A DNA stretch of 64,000 bases from Polaribacter sp. Q13 (GCF_016858305.2 NZ_CP074436.1:4236001-4300000), one strand, 5' to 3'; positions 40,071 through 49,980 are shown, numbered from the stretch's first letter. Numbers and translations are program-made. The notes: generated from the sequence alone by a model not told the origin.

Positions 40071-41687
40071 ATGAATTCATTAGGTAAACATATTTTGAAA
40101 AATAACTTAACAAGGGGTTTCTATATAACTACCTTGTTTGTGTTGTTAATGTTTGGTTCTTTATCTGCTCAAGAAAGCAAGGAACAATCAGTAAATAAAC
40201 TTGAACAATATTCAGATAATGATGCACAGGTTTTAGAAAATGAATATACTGCTTCTTTAAAAAAAGCAGATACTTTAGCAGCAATTCTAACGCTTCAAAA
40301 ATTGGCACTACTATATGGTCATCAAGCAAGGCATAAAAAATCATATAACAAATTGTGGCAAGCCTTACTTCTTGCAGATGCTTCTAAAAAGAAAATGTTA
40401 GAGGCTTTTATTTATAGAGATATTGGACGCCATTATAGTTATTACAAAAGAAAAACAAAAGCACTTAAATTTTTAAATTCTTCTTTAGATTTAAAAAAGG
40501 AGTTGGTGCAAAATAAGGAAATTAAGGATGAAGAGTTGGCGAACGCGTATTTGGCATTTGTAGCTACTTATAGAGAGTTAAATGATTTAAAATCGGCTAA
40601 GGTATATTTAGATAGTAGTGCTGTGTTTTTAAAGAATTCTACACAACTTAGAGATAAAGCTTTTTATAGTTTTGAGTATGGTGTAATTTTAAATAGTGAA
40701 GGCAATTACGAAAAAGCACTAAAAGCATTTAGAGACTGTTTAAATTGGTTTTCTAAGAATTTACCGAGTTATAGGGTTTTAATTAATACGTATGTTGGAG
40801 ACGTTTATAAAAATAAACAAGAGTATGGCAAGAGTGAGAATTCTTATTTAGAAGCCTTAGAATTGTCTAAAAGTTATAATGTTCACAAAGATTTTACACC
40901 ATTAATATATGAAAGGTTGTCTGATTTATACCTTTTAAAAGGAAATAAGGATAAAGCATTTGCAAGTTTAAAAAGAGCCAAAGAATTAGACTATTTATAT
41001 TTTGATAGTAGAAGTGCAACAAATCGGCCGCTTTTAGAAATACAAGATGAATTTTTAGAAGAGAAAAATAGACAAATAACAGCAAATAAAGAACAAAGGC
41101 TTCAACAATTAGAACAAGAAGAACAGGTGCTTTTTTTAGAGCGGATGTTACTTTTTGTTGCGGTGGTTGGTTTAATTTTATTTATCAACAATATACGGTC
41201 TAAACATAAAGCAGAAAAGAAAATACTAAGAAAGAAACGTGAGTTTGAAATTGAAAAAAATAAAGAAGTACTTGAGTTAAAAAATAAAGAGTTAGCAACT
41301 TCTGTAATTAAATTGATTGAGAAAGATGCTTTTATTGATCAGTTAAAAGAAAAGCTTTCTAATGGAAAAGGGGATATAAATAGACAAGAAGCCAAACAAA
41401 TTATAAATTCTATTGCCGTAAATAATTTAGACAATTGGAGTGAATTTGAAACAAGGTTTGTTGCTATTAATAAAAAGTTTTACACCAAATTAACAAAAAA
41501 ATTTCCAGAGTTAACAGCAAATGATCAAAGGCTATGTGCTTTAATTAAATTAAATTTTTCTAGTAAAGAAATAGCAAAATTATTAAACATGTCTAAAGAG
41601 AGTGTGCATACTACAAGAAGTAGGTTAAGAAAGAAATTAAAAATTTCTAGAGATGTAAATTTAAAAAATTTTATTGCAAGTATTTAA
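40071..41687 (+). CDS. TPR-containing membrane regulator with C-terminal LuxR-type helix-turn-helix
   Basis: 538 residues. A signal-like segment (FYITTLFVLLMFGSLSAQ) leads into about 300 residues of helical TPR repeats. A transmembrane segment follows (LLFVAVVGLILFINNI, about residues 360-376), then a charged coiled coil (about 380-425), and a LuxR/GerE-type helix-turn-helix at the C-terminus (TANDQRLCALIKLNFSSKEIAKLLNMSKESV). This layout suggests periplasmic sensing joined to cytoplasmic DNA binding. Such proteins are common PUL-associated regulators in Bacteroidota. The AraC gene follows after 29 bases and probably shares its transcript. Target promoters are unknown. Confidence 0.85.
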   Translation: MNSLGKHILKNNLTRGFYITTLFVLLMFGSLSAQESKEQSVNKLEQYSDNDAQVLENEYTASLKKADTLAAILTLQKLALLYGHQARHKKSYNKLWQALLLADASKKKMLEAFIYRDIGRHYSYYKRKTKALKFLNSSLDLKKELVQNKEIKDEELANAYLAFVATYRELNDLKSAKVYLDSSAVFLKNSTQLRDKAFYSFEYGVILNSEGNYEKALKAFRDCLNWFSKNLPSYRVLINTYVGDVYKNKQEYGKSENSYLEALELSKSYNVHKDFTPLIYERLSDLYLLKGNKDKAFASLKRAKELDYLYFDSRSATNRPLLEIQDEFLEEKNRQITANKEQRLQQLEQEEQVLFLERMLLFVAVVGLILFINNIRSKHKAEKKILRKKREFEIEKNKEVLELKNKELATSVIKLIEKDAFIDQLKEKLSNGKGDINRQEAKQIINSIAVNNLDNWSEFETRFVAINKKFYTKLTKKFPELTANDQRLCALIKLNFSSKEIAKLLNMSKESVHTTRSRLRKKLKISRDVNLKNFIASI

Positions 41688-41716
41688 AATAAGAATGTAA
41701 ATTAAAACACCAAATT

Positions 41717-42583
41717 ATGAGATTAGTTTTAAAACAATCAGATACACTTCTAAATAAAAAGTTAAATGTTTCTAAGAGGGTTGTACCTTCTTTTGACGTT
41801 GCCTGGCATCATCATAAAGAGATAGAGTTGTTATATATTTCTCAAAGTAACGGAATTCGTTTTGTAGGTGATAATGTCTCTCCATTTTTTCCTGGAGACT
41901 TAGTTTTAGTAGGGTCTCATTTACCTCATTTATGGAGGAGTGATCCTTCTTATTATGAAATGAAAAGTAATAGAAGTGTAAAAACAATTGTAATAAAATT
42001 TTCTAAAGATTTCTTAGGGAAGGATTTTTTTAAGAGAGAAGAGTTTTTTAAGTTAGAAAGATTGTTAGAAGCCTCTAAATTCGGACTCTCTTTTGATAAG
42101 GTAGTAAGTAGTCTTTTACATAAAGATTTAATGAGTTTACCAGATTTATCATCAACAGAACAACACATTGCTTTGTTGGGTGTTTTACATAAATTATCAA
42201 CGGTAAAAGAGGAAAGTGTATCGGTGTTGTCTTCATCAGATATGAGGCAATCTATTACAGAAAGTTCAGAAAAAATAGATTTAGTGTTAAGGTTTATTTC
42301 AGATAATTATACCTCAAATCTAAGTTTAGAGGAAGTGTCAGGCGTAGCTTGTATGACTACAAATTCGTTCTGTAGATTTTTTAAAAAAATGACAAATAAA
42401 TCTTTCACACAATTTTTAAATGAAATTAGAATTAGAAATGCTTCGCGAATTTTAATTCAAGAAAATTTATCGGTATCAGAAGTTTGTTACTTAGTAGGCT
42501 TTAATTCGATGACCTATTTTAACAAACAATTTAAACAAATTATGGGTACAACTCCCAAAACGTATAAGGTTGCTATTTATTAA
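41717..42583 (+). CDS. AraC-family transcriptional regulator 1 with cupin sensor
   Basis: 288 residues: an N-terminal cupin (about 20-95, with HHHKEIELLYISQSNGIRFV and FFPGDLVLVGSHLPHLWRSD), a linker, and a C-terminal AraC DNA-binding domain (about 190-288) with both helix-turn-helix units (LEEVSGVACMTTNSFCRFFK and VSEVCYLVGFNSMTYFNKQF). The cupin probably senses a sugar. It directly follows the TPR/LuxR regulator and has two close paralogues downstream. Its middle region (SSSDMRQS) is shared by all three. Confidence 0.92.
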   Translation: MRLVLKQSDTLLNKKLNVSKRVVPSFDVAWHHHKEIELLYISQSNGIRFVGDNVSPFFPGDLVLVGSHLPHLWRSDPSYYEMKSNRSVKTIVIKFSKDFLGKDFFKREEFFKLERLLEASKFGLSFDKVVSSLLHKDLMSLPDLSSTEQHIALLGVLHKLSTVKEESVSVLSSSDMRQSITESSEKIDLVLRFISDNYTSNLSLEEVSGVACMTTNSFCRFFKKMTNKSFTQFLNEIRIRNASRILIQENLSVSEVCYLVGFNSMTYFNKQFKQIMGTTPKTYKVAIY

Positions 42584-42689
42584 AAATCAAGTTATTCTTA
42601 TAATATGTGAATTCTAATTCTTTTTAGTTTTATATAGTTTACTTTCGAAAGAAAGGTGTTGGTAAAAAATATAAAATTAATTAAATTAT

Positions 42690-42697
42690 TATATTTG
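42690..42697 (+). promoter_or_regulatory. Bacteroidota -7-like element TATATTTG before AraC 2
   Basis: TATATTTG matches the TAnnTTTG -7 consensus and ends 7 bases before the ATG at 42705. The same octamer lies at the same spacing before AraC 3. No TTTG -33 element at normal spacing is evident, so promoter function is tentative; if real, the transcript would have almost no leader. Confidence 0.35.
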
Positions 42698-42704
42698 TTT
42701 TGAG

Positions 42705-43581
42705 ATGAAAAATTTGATAAAAGAAGCAAGTACCATATTTGTGAAAAAAGTAAATATAGAAATGAGGGTTGTTCCTTCTTTTAATGTGGCATGGCATTTT
42801 CATGAAGAATTTGAACTGGTGTACGTCACAAAAAGTAATGGTATGCGTTTTGTTGGAGATAGTGTTTCTCCTTTTTATCCTGGAGATTTAGTATTAGTAG
42901 GAGCTAATTTACCTCATTTATGGAGAAGTAATTCCTCTTATTATAATGAGGGAAATCCGGAGAATTCTAAACGCGTAAAAACTATCGTTACAAAATTTAC
43001 AGAAGATTTTTTAGGAATTAATTTCTTTGAAGCTCCAGAATTTCAAAAAATAAATAAACTTTTAAAGGCATCTAAATATGGGCTGTTTTTTTGGTGAAGA
43101 AGTAAGTACAGACTTACACGATCTTATCGTTAGTTTACCAAGTTTGCCAAAAACAGAACAATACATTAAATTGCTAGAAGTGCTCTATCAGTTATCTTTA
43201 GTTAAAGAAAAAGATAGGCTTGTTTTATCATCTTCAAATATGAGGCAATCTACCAAGGAAAGTCCAGAGAGGATAGACACTGTTTTAAGATATATTTCAG
43301 ATAATTATTTTTCTAAAATGAATTTGAGTGATGTTGCAGATGTTGCCTGTATGACCACAAATTCTTTTTGTAGGTTCTTTAAGAAAACAACCAATAAATC
43401 ATTTACTCAATTCTTAAACGAAATTAGAATAAGAAATGCTTCTAGAATTTTAATTCAACAAAAAACACCAATATCAGAAGTTTGTTATAGTGTTGGTTTT
43501 AATTCAATTACAAATTTTAATAAACAATTTAAACTTCTTGTGGGCTCCACTCCCAAAAAATTTAGAGAAGATATATTGTAA
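42705..43581 (+). pseudogene. AraC-family transcriptional regulator 2, frameshifted
   Basis: The gene is split. The cupin half (42705-43097) ends KYGLFFW-stop, and the DNA-binding half continues in the +1 frame (GEEVSTDLHDL... to 43581) with both helix-turn-helix units. The break lies at a run of seven T at 43086-43092. With six T the frame reads KYGLFFGEEVS, matching KFGLSFGENVS of AraC 3, and gives 291 residues, close to the 288 of both paralogues. It is therefore a single-base expansion in a homopolymer: a recent mutation, a switchable tract, slippage-rescued gene or a sequence error. An ATG at 43078 could express the DNA-binding half alone. Confidence 0.85.
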
Positions 43582-43599
43582 ATTTAAGTACTTAAATTT
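43580..43599. other. 20-base perfect palindrome after AraC 2
   Basis: AAATTTAAGT followed at once by ACTTAAATTT forms a perfect palindrome that overlaps the AraC 2 stop codon and is followed by CTCTTATTTTT. It could be an operator or a weak terminator; with no loop it is not a standard hairpin. Confidence 0.35.
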
Positions 43600-43711
43600 C
43601 TCTTATTTTTAATAAAATACATATTTTACCTCTTATGAGATAGTTGTGTGTTAAAATTAGATAATTATTGTTAAAAAATTCATGTATATTTTACTTATAT
43701 CAAAAAAATGT

Positions 43712-43719
43712 TATATTTG
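43712..43719 (+). promoter_or_regulatory. Bacteroidota -7-like element TATATTTG before AraC 3
   Basis: The same octamer as before AraC 2, ending 6 bases before the ATG at 43726. It lies within the frame's earlier ATG at 43708, which supports 43726 as the true start. No clear -33 partner is seen. Confidence 0.35.
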
Positions 43720-43725
43720 TTAATA

Positions 43726-44592
43726 ATGAAGCTAGTCTTAAAAAAATCTGATACACCTGTAAATAAAAAATTGGACATCTATACTAGAAATGTCCCTTGT
43801 TTGGATGCTGCATGGCATTATCATAAAGAATTCGAATTACTATACATTTCTAAAAGTAATGGTATTCGTTTTGTAGGTGATAGTGTAGCGCCTTTTTTTG
43901 CTGGAGATTTGGTTTTAGTTGGTTCTTATTTACCACATTTGTGGAGAAATGACCCTTCTTATTATGAAGAAGAAAGTACGCAACAAGTAAAAACGATTGT
44001 AAGCAAATTTACAGATGATTTTTTAGGGAATGATATTCTTCAAATGCCTGATTTTTATAATGTAAAAAAAATATTAGAAGAATGTAAGTTCGGGTTGTCT
44101 TTTGGGGAAAATGTAAGTAAGTTTTTACATAATGATATTATGTCTCTTCCAAGTTTATCATCAACAGAAAAACACATAAAAATTTTAAGTATTTTACATA
44201 AATTATCTTTAGTTGATAAAAAAGATAAAACAGTTCTATCATCCTCAGACATGAGGCAAACAACAACTACAGAAAGTTCTGAACGTATAGATACAGTCTT
44301 AAAATTTATATCAGATAATTACGCATCTAGTATAACTTTAGATGATATCTCTAATGTTGCCTGTATGACAACAAATTCGTTTTGTAGATTTTTTAAAAAG
44401 ATGACCAATAAATCATTTACGCAATTTTTAAATGAAATTCGTATTCGTAATGCATCAAGAATATTGGTGCAAGAAAACTTACCAGTTTCAGAAATCTGTT
44501 ATATTGTTGGTTTTAATTCTATTACAAATTTTAATAAGCAGTTTAAACAGATAATGGGGGCTACTCCAAAAAAGTTTAGAGAAGCTATTTAA
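43726..44592 (+). CDS. AraC-family transcriptional regulator 3 with cupin sensor
   Basis: 288 residues from the ATG at 43726, which aligns with the start of AraC 1 (MKLVLKKSDTPVNKKL versus MRLVLKQSDTLLNKKL); the ATG at 43708 would add six residues with no paralogue support. Cupin domain with HYHKEFELLYISKSNGIRFV and LVGSYLPHLWRND, then two helix-turn-helix units (LDDISNVACMTTNSFCRFFK and VSEICYIVGFNSITNFNKQF). It is intact and closest in wording to AraC 1 over the C-terminal half. It precedes the GH16/sulfatase unit at 44757. Confidence 0.92.
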   Translation: MKLVLKKSDTPVNKKLDIYTRNVPCLDAAWHYHKEFELLYISKSNGIRFVGDSVAPFFAGDLVLVGSYLPHLWRNDPSYYEEESTQQVKTIVSKFTDDFLGNDILQMPDFYNVKKILEECKFGLSFGENVSKFLHNDIMSLPSLSSTEKHIKILSILHKLSLVDKKDKTVLSSSDMRQTTTTESSERIDTVLKFISDNYASSITLDDISNVACMTTNSFCRFFKKMTNKSFTQFLNEIRIRNASRILVQENLPVSEICYIVGFNSITNFNKQFKQIMGATPKKFREAI

Positions 44593-44756
44593 CTATCTTT
44601 TTTTTCATTTAACCTATTCACTTTCTAAGTTTTAAAAAAAGTTATTATTTTAATAATCCAGAAGTAACTATGATAATAAGTTGCTATTTGTGGTTAATAT
44701 TAGCTTAATTCTGTGCTAAATTATCATGTAATTTTGAAGTCTAACTAAAAATTTAC

Positions 44757-47006
44757 ATGTATTTAACAAAACTACTTTTTTCTACGACATTTAAATATAG
44801 CATTACTTTCATGGTGGTCTCATTATGGAGTTTTATTATTAATGGACAAACACTTCCTTTTTCAGATCAACAAAATGCTGGTGATTGGGTTTTAAATACT
44901 GATATTTCAGATGAATTTGAAGCGGCTACAATAAACGAAGATCAATGGTTAATTCAGGGGAGAAATGGAGAGTATCAATCTAACTTTAAAGGGAGAGTGC
45001 CATCTCAGTTTTCTACAGATAACGCAATATTAGAAGACGGAAAGTTAAAAATTCTAACAAAATGGGAACCTAATTATCCGTTTATTAAAGATAATAATGG
45101 AAATCAATTAGGAGAATATAATGGAGTTGCTAAACCAATAACTACTGCTGCAGTTATTAGTAAAAAACAATTTCAATATGGATATATGGAAATTAAATCT
45201 AAAGCGGCAGCTGCAGAAGTAACAAGTGCTTTTTGGACTACAGGTCCAGGACAAGGAAAACCCGGAGGGGCATCGGAATTAGATATGTTCGAAATGTTTG
45301 GTGGTCACAAAACAAATGACGCTTGGAAAAAAAGACTCAAGTTTAATATTATCAGTTGGGACCCGAATAATGCTATTAAACAAGCAGCAACGGCCGCAGG
45401 ACAATCTGTAGGAACAACACACACAAGAAATATACAAGCAGCTAATAATACGGCAGACGATTTTCATGTGTATGGTTTTGAATGGACTGCAGATTATATA
45501 AAAGTATATATAGATGGGGTTTTGCATCCAGATGGTACCATCTTAAAATCTGTAATAACCAATAATGGAGCAGAACCAGATAGATGGGTAACGGATGTTC
45601 CTTACTGGGTTTGGTTCGATTCTGAAACTTTTCCTTGGTTAGGTTTGCCAGATGCATCAGATTTACAAACACCTTCAGAATTTCAAATTGAATACATTAG
45701 AGTTTGGCAAAAACAAGCCGGTGAAATTACAGTAACTGAAAGTTCTGATGCTATTGAAGGAAGTACCGATGGTACCTTTAAAGTTGCATTGTCTAACGGA
45801 GAAATTGCTACTCAAGATATTAACATTACGTATACAGTTGGTGGAAATGCTACTGAAGGTGCAGATTATACTTCGATACCAAGAACAGTAACCATAGCAA
45901 GCGGAACCAATTCATCTGAAATAGTTATTGATGCTAATGATGACGGAATTGATGAAGCTCCTGAAACTGTAACTATTACTTTACAGTCTTCTAGTTCTAA
46001 AACGGTAAATACAACCGAAGCAAGTATTACAATATCAGATTTTGTGGAATCTACAGTATTAACCGCAGGAGATATTGCAATATTAGGATGGAAATCTGGA
46101 ACTGGTAAACTGGCATTTATGCTTTTAAAAGATATAACAGCAACCACTAAAATATCTATTTCTAATAGAACTTGGAGTAATTCATTAAATGAATTTTCTG
46201 GAGATTTTACTGTGGATGATATTTGGACATGGACCGCAGGAGCTAATTATAAAACAGGAGACATCTTTATGTTAGATTCAAACGGAGAAATGAAACAAGT
46301 TGTGGGTAATGCAGAAGTTGTTGTAGGCACAACGGCTCATGATTATACCGGAAAAGTAGCGCAAGCAAGTGATGGGGATTTTGATTTTTCTGTGAATGGT
46401 GAAGGAATCTTGATATTTCAGGTAGATCCTTTTGTATTGCCAACAAATGGAAACTCTACAGCGTGGATAACGGGTATAAATACTTCTCAAGGTTGGGGAG
46501 TTGGTGGAGGAAATTCTTATTGCGAATTACCAACTGCTTTAACAAATGGCGTAAATGCAAATAGTGTTGGAAATAAACAAGATTTTGGAGTCTATAAAGG
46601 CGCTTTATCAGGAACACCATCTCAATTAAGAGCAAGTATTAATAATACTAGTAATTGGATTTTTTCTGAAGATACAACATACAATCTATGGTCTTTTAAC
46701 CAAACAGTAAGCAGTACATCTGGAGATATTGGTGTCGCAGGTACTTTAAGTATAGCAGAGCAATCTTCTTATAAATTCACTGTTTTTCCAAATCCGGTAA
46801 ATGATGAACTCTCTATCAATTTTAGAGAAACACAGCATGCATTAGAAATTGAGCTTTTTACAACCTTAGGGAAATCTGTAAAAAAGGTAAAAGAAAGTAA
46901 TGTTCGTAATGCCAGCGTAGATGTTTCTAAGCTAGCATCAGGGATTTATTTTTTATCAATTAGATCAGAAAAAACAAAACAAACTAAAAAAATCATTATT
47001 AAATAG
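44757..47006 (+). CDS. Secreted multidomain GH16 enzyme with Calx-beta, shared C-terminal module and T9SS sorting domain
   Basis: 749 residues: signal peptide (ending near INGQTL), GH16 domain (about 30-320) with catalytic Glu174-L-Asp176-M-F-Glu179, Calx-beta domain (about 321-430, with TEGADYTSI), a 230-residue beta-rich module (about 431-665, AGDIAILGWKSGTGKLAFMLL), and a type A sorting domain (VFPNPVNDELSINF to KKIIIK). Calx-beta and the module recur in the sulfatase that starts 5 bases downstream. The GH16 core resembles the other three GH16 proteins here. T9SS export predicts surface attachment or release, so this is a good candidate for first attack on the polymer. Confidence 0.9.
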   Translation: MYLTKLLFSTTFKYSITFMVVSLWSFIINGQTLPFSDQQNAGDWVLNTDISDEFEAATINEDQWLIQGRNGEYQSNFKGRVPSQFSTDNAILEDGKLKILTKWEPNYPFIKDNNGNQLGEYNGVAKPITTAAVISKKQFQYGYMEIKSKAAAAEVTSAFWTTGPGQGKPGGASELDMFEMFGGHKTNDAWKKRLKFNIISWDPNNAIKQAATAAGQSVGTTHTRNIQAANNTADDFHVYGFEWTADYIKVYIDGVLHPDGTILKSVITNNGAEPDRWVTDVPYWVWFDSETFPWLGLPDASDLQTPSEFQIEYIRVWQKQAGEITVTESSDAIEGSTDGTFKVALSNGEIATQDINITYTVGGNATEGADYTSIPRTVTIASGTNSSEIVIDANDDGIDEAPETVTITLQSSSSKTVNTTEASITISDFVESTVLTAGDIAILGWKSGTGKLAFMLLKDITATTKISISNRTWSNSLNEFSGDFTVDDIWTWTAGANYKTGDIFMLDSNGEMKQVVGNAEVVVGTTAHDYTGKVAQASDGDFDFSVNGEGILIFQVDPFVLPTNGNSTAWITGINTSQGWGVGGGNSYCELPTALTNGVNANSVGNKQDFGVYKGALSGTPSQLRASINNTSNWIFSEDTTYNLWSFNQTVSSTSGDIGVAGTLSIAEQSSYKFTVFPNPVNDELSINFRETQHALEIELFTTLGKSVKKVKESNVRNASVDVSKLASGIYFLSIRSEKTKQTKKIIIK

Positions 47007-47011
47007 AAATT

Positions 47012-49960
47012 ATGAAGAACAATTATTTTAAAAGAGGTGTTTTACTTTTTGTATTACTTATTTCCTTAAGTAATTATGCACAAACCCAAGGAACAAAACC
47101 TAATATCATTGTAATTTTAGCAGACGATTTAGGCTATGGAGATGTTGGTTTTAATAGAGATGCAAGTTTTCCGGAAGATAGAGGAGTTATTCCAACACCA
47201 AATATAGATGCTTTAGCTAATAATGGAATTGTTTTAAAAAATGCGCATGTAGCCCATCCTTTTTGTGGGCCAAGTAGAGTTGCAATATTAACAGGTATGA
47301 TGCCTCATAGAATTGGTGCACAATACAATTTACCTAACGATATTACATCAACATTAGGGGTGCCAACTAACGAAACTTATTTTTCTACAGTGTTAAAAAA
47401 AGCGAGTTATAATACAGCGGCATTTGGAAAATGGCACTTAGGTTTTCAAGATGGAAAATACCAACCATTAGACAGAGGTTTCGATTTTTTCTTTGGATTC
47501 TTAGGTGGAGGAAAAAATTACTTTGAAAGCGTTTATGAAGATGGTTTTTACAATAGATTAGGAGGCAGTAACCCTGTAACAAATGAATATCAAGATCCAA
47601 TTTGGAGAGATAGAGGATATGTTGCTAGAGACGAATTTAGTAATGCTGAAAACGAGGATTACTTAACAGATTTATTAACGGATGAAGCAATTGCTTATGA
47701 AAAAAGAGTGAGTGCTTCTTCAGATCCGTATTTTATGTATTTAGCGTATAATGCGCCACATACACCATTACAAGCGCCAGAAGCAGAAATTGCTCAGTTT
47801 AAATTAGACAATCCTAATTTTGAAGACTTAATACGAAATAGCCCATATATTACAGAATCTACGCCTGTTAATAAATTAACGGATGCAGGTCAAAAGGCAG
47901 CTTTAATAGAAAAGTTTGTGCAAGCTCGTATCACGTATGCAACAATGGTAACAAATATGGATACCAATATTGGAAGGCTTATTACAGAGCTAAAAAAAGA
48001 CATGAACAAATTTAACAATACGGTTATTATCTTTTTAAGTGATAATGGCGGATATACGCTTAGTAAAGGAGCTGTAAACTGGCCATTAGACCAAGGAAAA
48101 GGAAGTGTAAAAGAAGGAGGGCATAAAGTACCGATGTTTGTAAGTTGGCCAGCTAAAATTACGGGTGGAGGTCCTACGTATGATCATCAAATTAGTTCTT
48201 TAGATTTGTATCCAACGTTAGTTGGTTTAGCCGGAGAAACAATACCTGAAGGAAAAACAATTGATGGGGTAGATTTTATGGATAAAATAATTGCAGGGCA
48301 AGATGCAAGACCAGACGATGGTATATTGTTGATGAGACCTCAAAATGGGTTTCATAATGGAGGAATTGCTTATGATAAATGGAAAATAGTAAAAACTGCA
48401 AATGGTGGTAAATGGAATTTATTTGACATCTCTACAGATCCAGGTGAAACCACAAACGTAAGAAGTAGCGAGCCAAACGGAGAGCAAATTGTGCAAACTA
48501 TTTTAGACAATGCAATTGCAAAAGTGGTAGATTTTAAAGATGTAAAACCAGCTTGGTATGATAATGATGGTGATGGTTCTGGTCATATACATAGTTTTCT
48601 TTGGGCTGATGGAACTTTGCCTGGATATGACAGGCTATTTGAAACTCCATTATTAAAACTAGAAGGAGAACTTAGTGAAATTACAATAGCTAAAACTACA
48701 GACGCTATAGAAGGTGGTGTTAATGGTGTATTTACAATTAGTTTACCAGAAGGCGTAAATGCTACCGAAAATATAGATATTACTTATACTGTAAGTGGAG
48801 TTGCAACTGAAGGAACAGACTATACAGCATTATCTGGTACAGCAACCATTGCTAATGGCACAAACGCTACGCAAATAATTATTGATGCTACACAAGATAC
48901 GGAGAATGAAGTAAGTGAATCTGTTGTGATTACCTTAGCTTCAACATCCTTTGGTAGTGTTTTAACAACACCAGCCGAAATAACTATTTTTGATGTCATA
49001 GAATCTACGGTTTTAACAGCTGGAGATATTGCAATAGTAGGTTGGAAATCTGGAAAAGGGAAATTGGCATTTATGCTTTTAAAAGATATTAGTGCAACTA
49101 CCAAATTGTCAATTTCTAATAGAACTTGGAGCAATACTGCCAATGGATTTACAGGAGATTATAGTGTAGATGATATTTTTACTTGGTCTCCTGGAGCTGC
49201 TTTTAGTATAGGTGATATATTTATATTAGATGATGATGGATTAGTTAAACATGTAACAAATAATACAGAAGAAGTTGCAGGCACAACATCTCATGATTAT
49301 ACGGGGAAAGTTGCGGATGCAAGTGATGGAGATTTTGATTTTTCTGTAAACGGAGAAGGAATCTTAATTTTTCAGGCAGATCCTTTTGCGCTTCCAGCGG
49401 ATGCAAATTCAACTGCGTGGATAACAGGGATAAATACTGCTCTAGGATGGGGTATTGGTGGTGGTAACTCTGCGTGTCAATTACCAACAGCTTTAACTAA
49501 TGGTGCAAATGCAAATAATGTTGGGGAAAAACATGATTTCGGAGTCTATACAGGTGCTTTATCTGGTACAGCTGCACAATTAAGAGCAAGTATTAATGAT
49601 GTTAGTAATTGGTCTTTCTCTGAAGATACGGAATATAATTTATGGCGTTTTGATAAAACATCTAATAGTATTTCAGGAAACATTGGTACGGCAGGTACTT
49701 TAAGTACGTCAGATCAAATTTTTAAGAAGTTAAGTGTTTTTCCAAATCCTTCTGGAGATTATTTTTACGTAAACTATAGTGGAGTTCTAAATAAACTAGA
49801 AGTAGAAGTATATACGGCGTCAGGAAAATCAGTTAAAAAAGTAACAGAAACCAATGTCAATAATCCAAGAATAGATATTTCTAATTTAGCTTCCGGAATT
49901 TATATCTTAAAGATTAAGACGGACGAAAACTTTTTAATAAAAAAAATAATTAAATTATAA
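47012..49960 (+). CDS. Secreted S1-family sulfatase with Calx-beta, shared C-terminal module and T9SS sorting domain
   Basis: 982 residues, about twice the usual sulfatase length. The signal peptide ends NYAQTQ. The sulfatase domain (about 25-550) has LADDLGYGDVG, the formylglycine motif CGPSR with Cys85, GKWHLGFQ, FFGFLGGGKNYFE and FLSDNGGYT. Then come Calx-beta (about 553-660), the beta-rich module (about 663-895) and a type A sorting domain (VFPNPSGDYFYVNY to the end). The catalytic part is paralogous to the 38166 lipoprotein sulfatase. Its extension matches that of the GH16 upstream, so both probably act at the same extracellular place on long chains; this is inference. Confidence 0.9.
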   Translation: MKNNYFKRGVLLFVLLISLSNYAQTQGTKPNIIVILADDLGYGDVGFNRDASFPEDRGVIPTPNIDALANNGIVLKNAHVAHPFCGPSRVAILTGMMPHRIGAQYNLPNDITSTLGVPTNETYFSTVLKKASYNTAAFGKWHLGFQDGKYQPLDRGFDFFFGFLGGGKNYFESVYEDGFYNRLGGSNPVTNEYQDPIWRDRGYVARDEFSNAENEDYLTDLLTDEAIAYEKRVSASSDPYFMYLAYNAPHTPLQAPEAEIAQFKLDNPNFEDLIRNSPYITESTPVNKLTDAGQKAALIEKFVQARITYATMVTNMDTNIGRLITELKKDMNKFNNTVIIFLSDNGGYTLSKGAVNWPLDQGKGSVKEGGHKVPMFVSWPAKITGGGPTYDHQISSLDLYPTLVGLAGETIPEGKTIDGVDFMDKIIAGQDARPDDGILLMRPQNGFHNGGIAYDKWKIVKTANGGKWNLFDISTDPGETTNVRSSEPNGEQIVQTILDNAIAKVVDFKDVKPAWYDNDGDGSGHIHSFLWADGTLPGYDRLFETPLLKLEGELSEITIAKTTDAIEGGVNGVFTISLPEGVNATENIDITYTVSGVATEGTDYTALSGTATIANGTNATQIIIDATQDTENEVSESVVITLASTSFGSVLTTPAEITIFDVIESTVLTAGDIAIVGWKSGKGKLAFMLLKDISATTKLSISNRTWSNTANGFTGDYSVDDIFTWSPGAAFSIGDIFILDDDGLVKHVTNNTEEVAGTTSHDYTGKVADASDGDFDFSVNGEGILIFQADPFALPADANSTAWITGINTALGWGIGGGNSACQLPTALTNGANANNVGEKHDFGVYTGALSGTAAQLRASINDVSNWSFSEDTEYNLWRFDKTSNSISGNIGTAGTLSTSDQIFKKLSVFPNPSGDYFYVNYSGVLNKLEVEVYTASGKSVKKVTETNVNNPRIDISNLASGIYILKIKTDENFLIKKIIKL

Positions 49961-49980
49961 ATAGTTACTTTTTTTATCTG

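Noticed and set aside
43078..43581. The AraC 2 DNA-binding half as an independent gene
   Set aside because: Comparison with the two intact paralogues shows it is the second half of a frameshifted gene; separate expression from 43078 is only a possibility.
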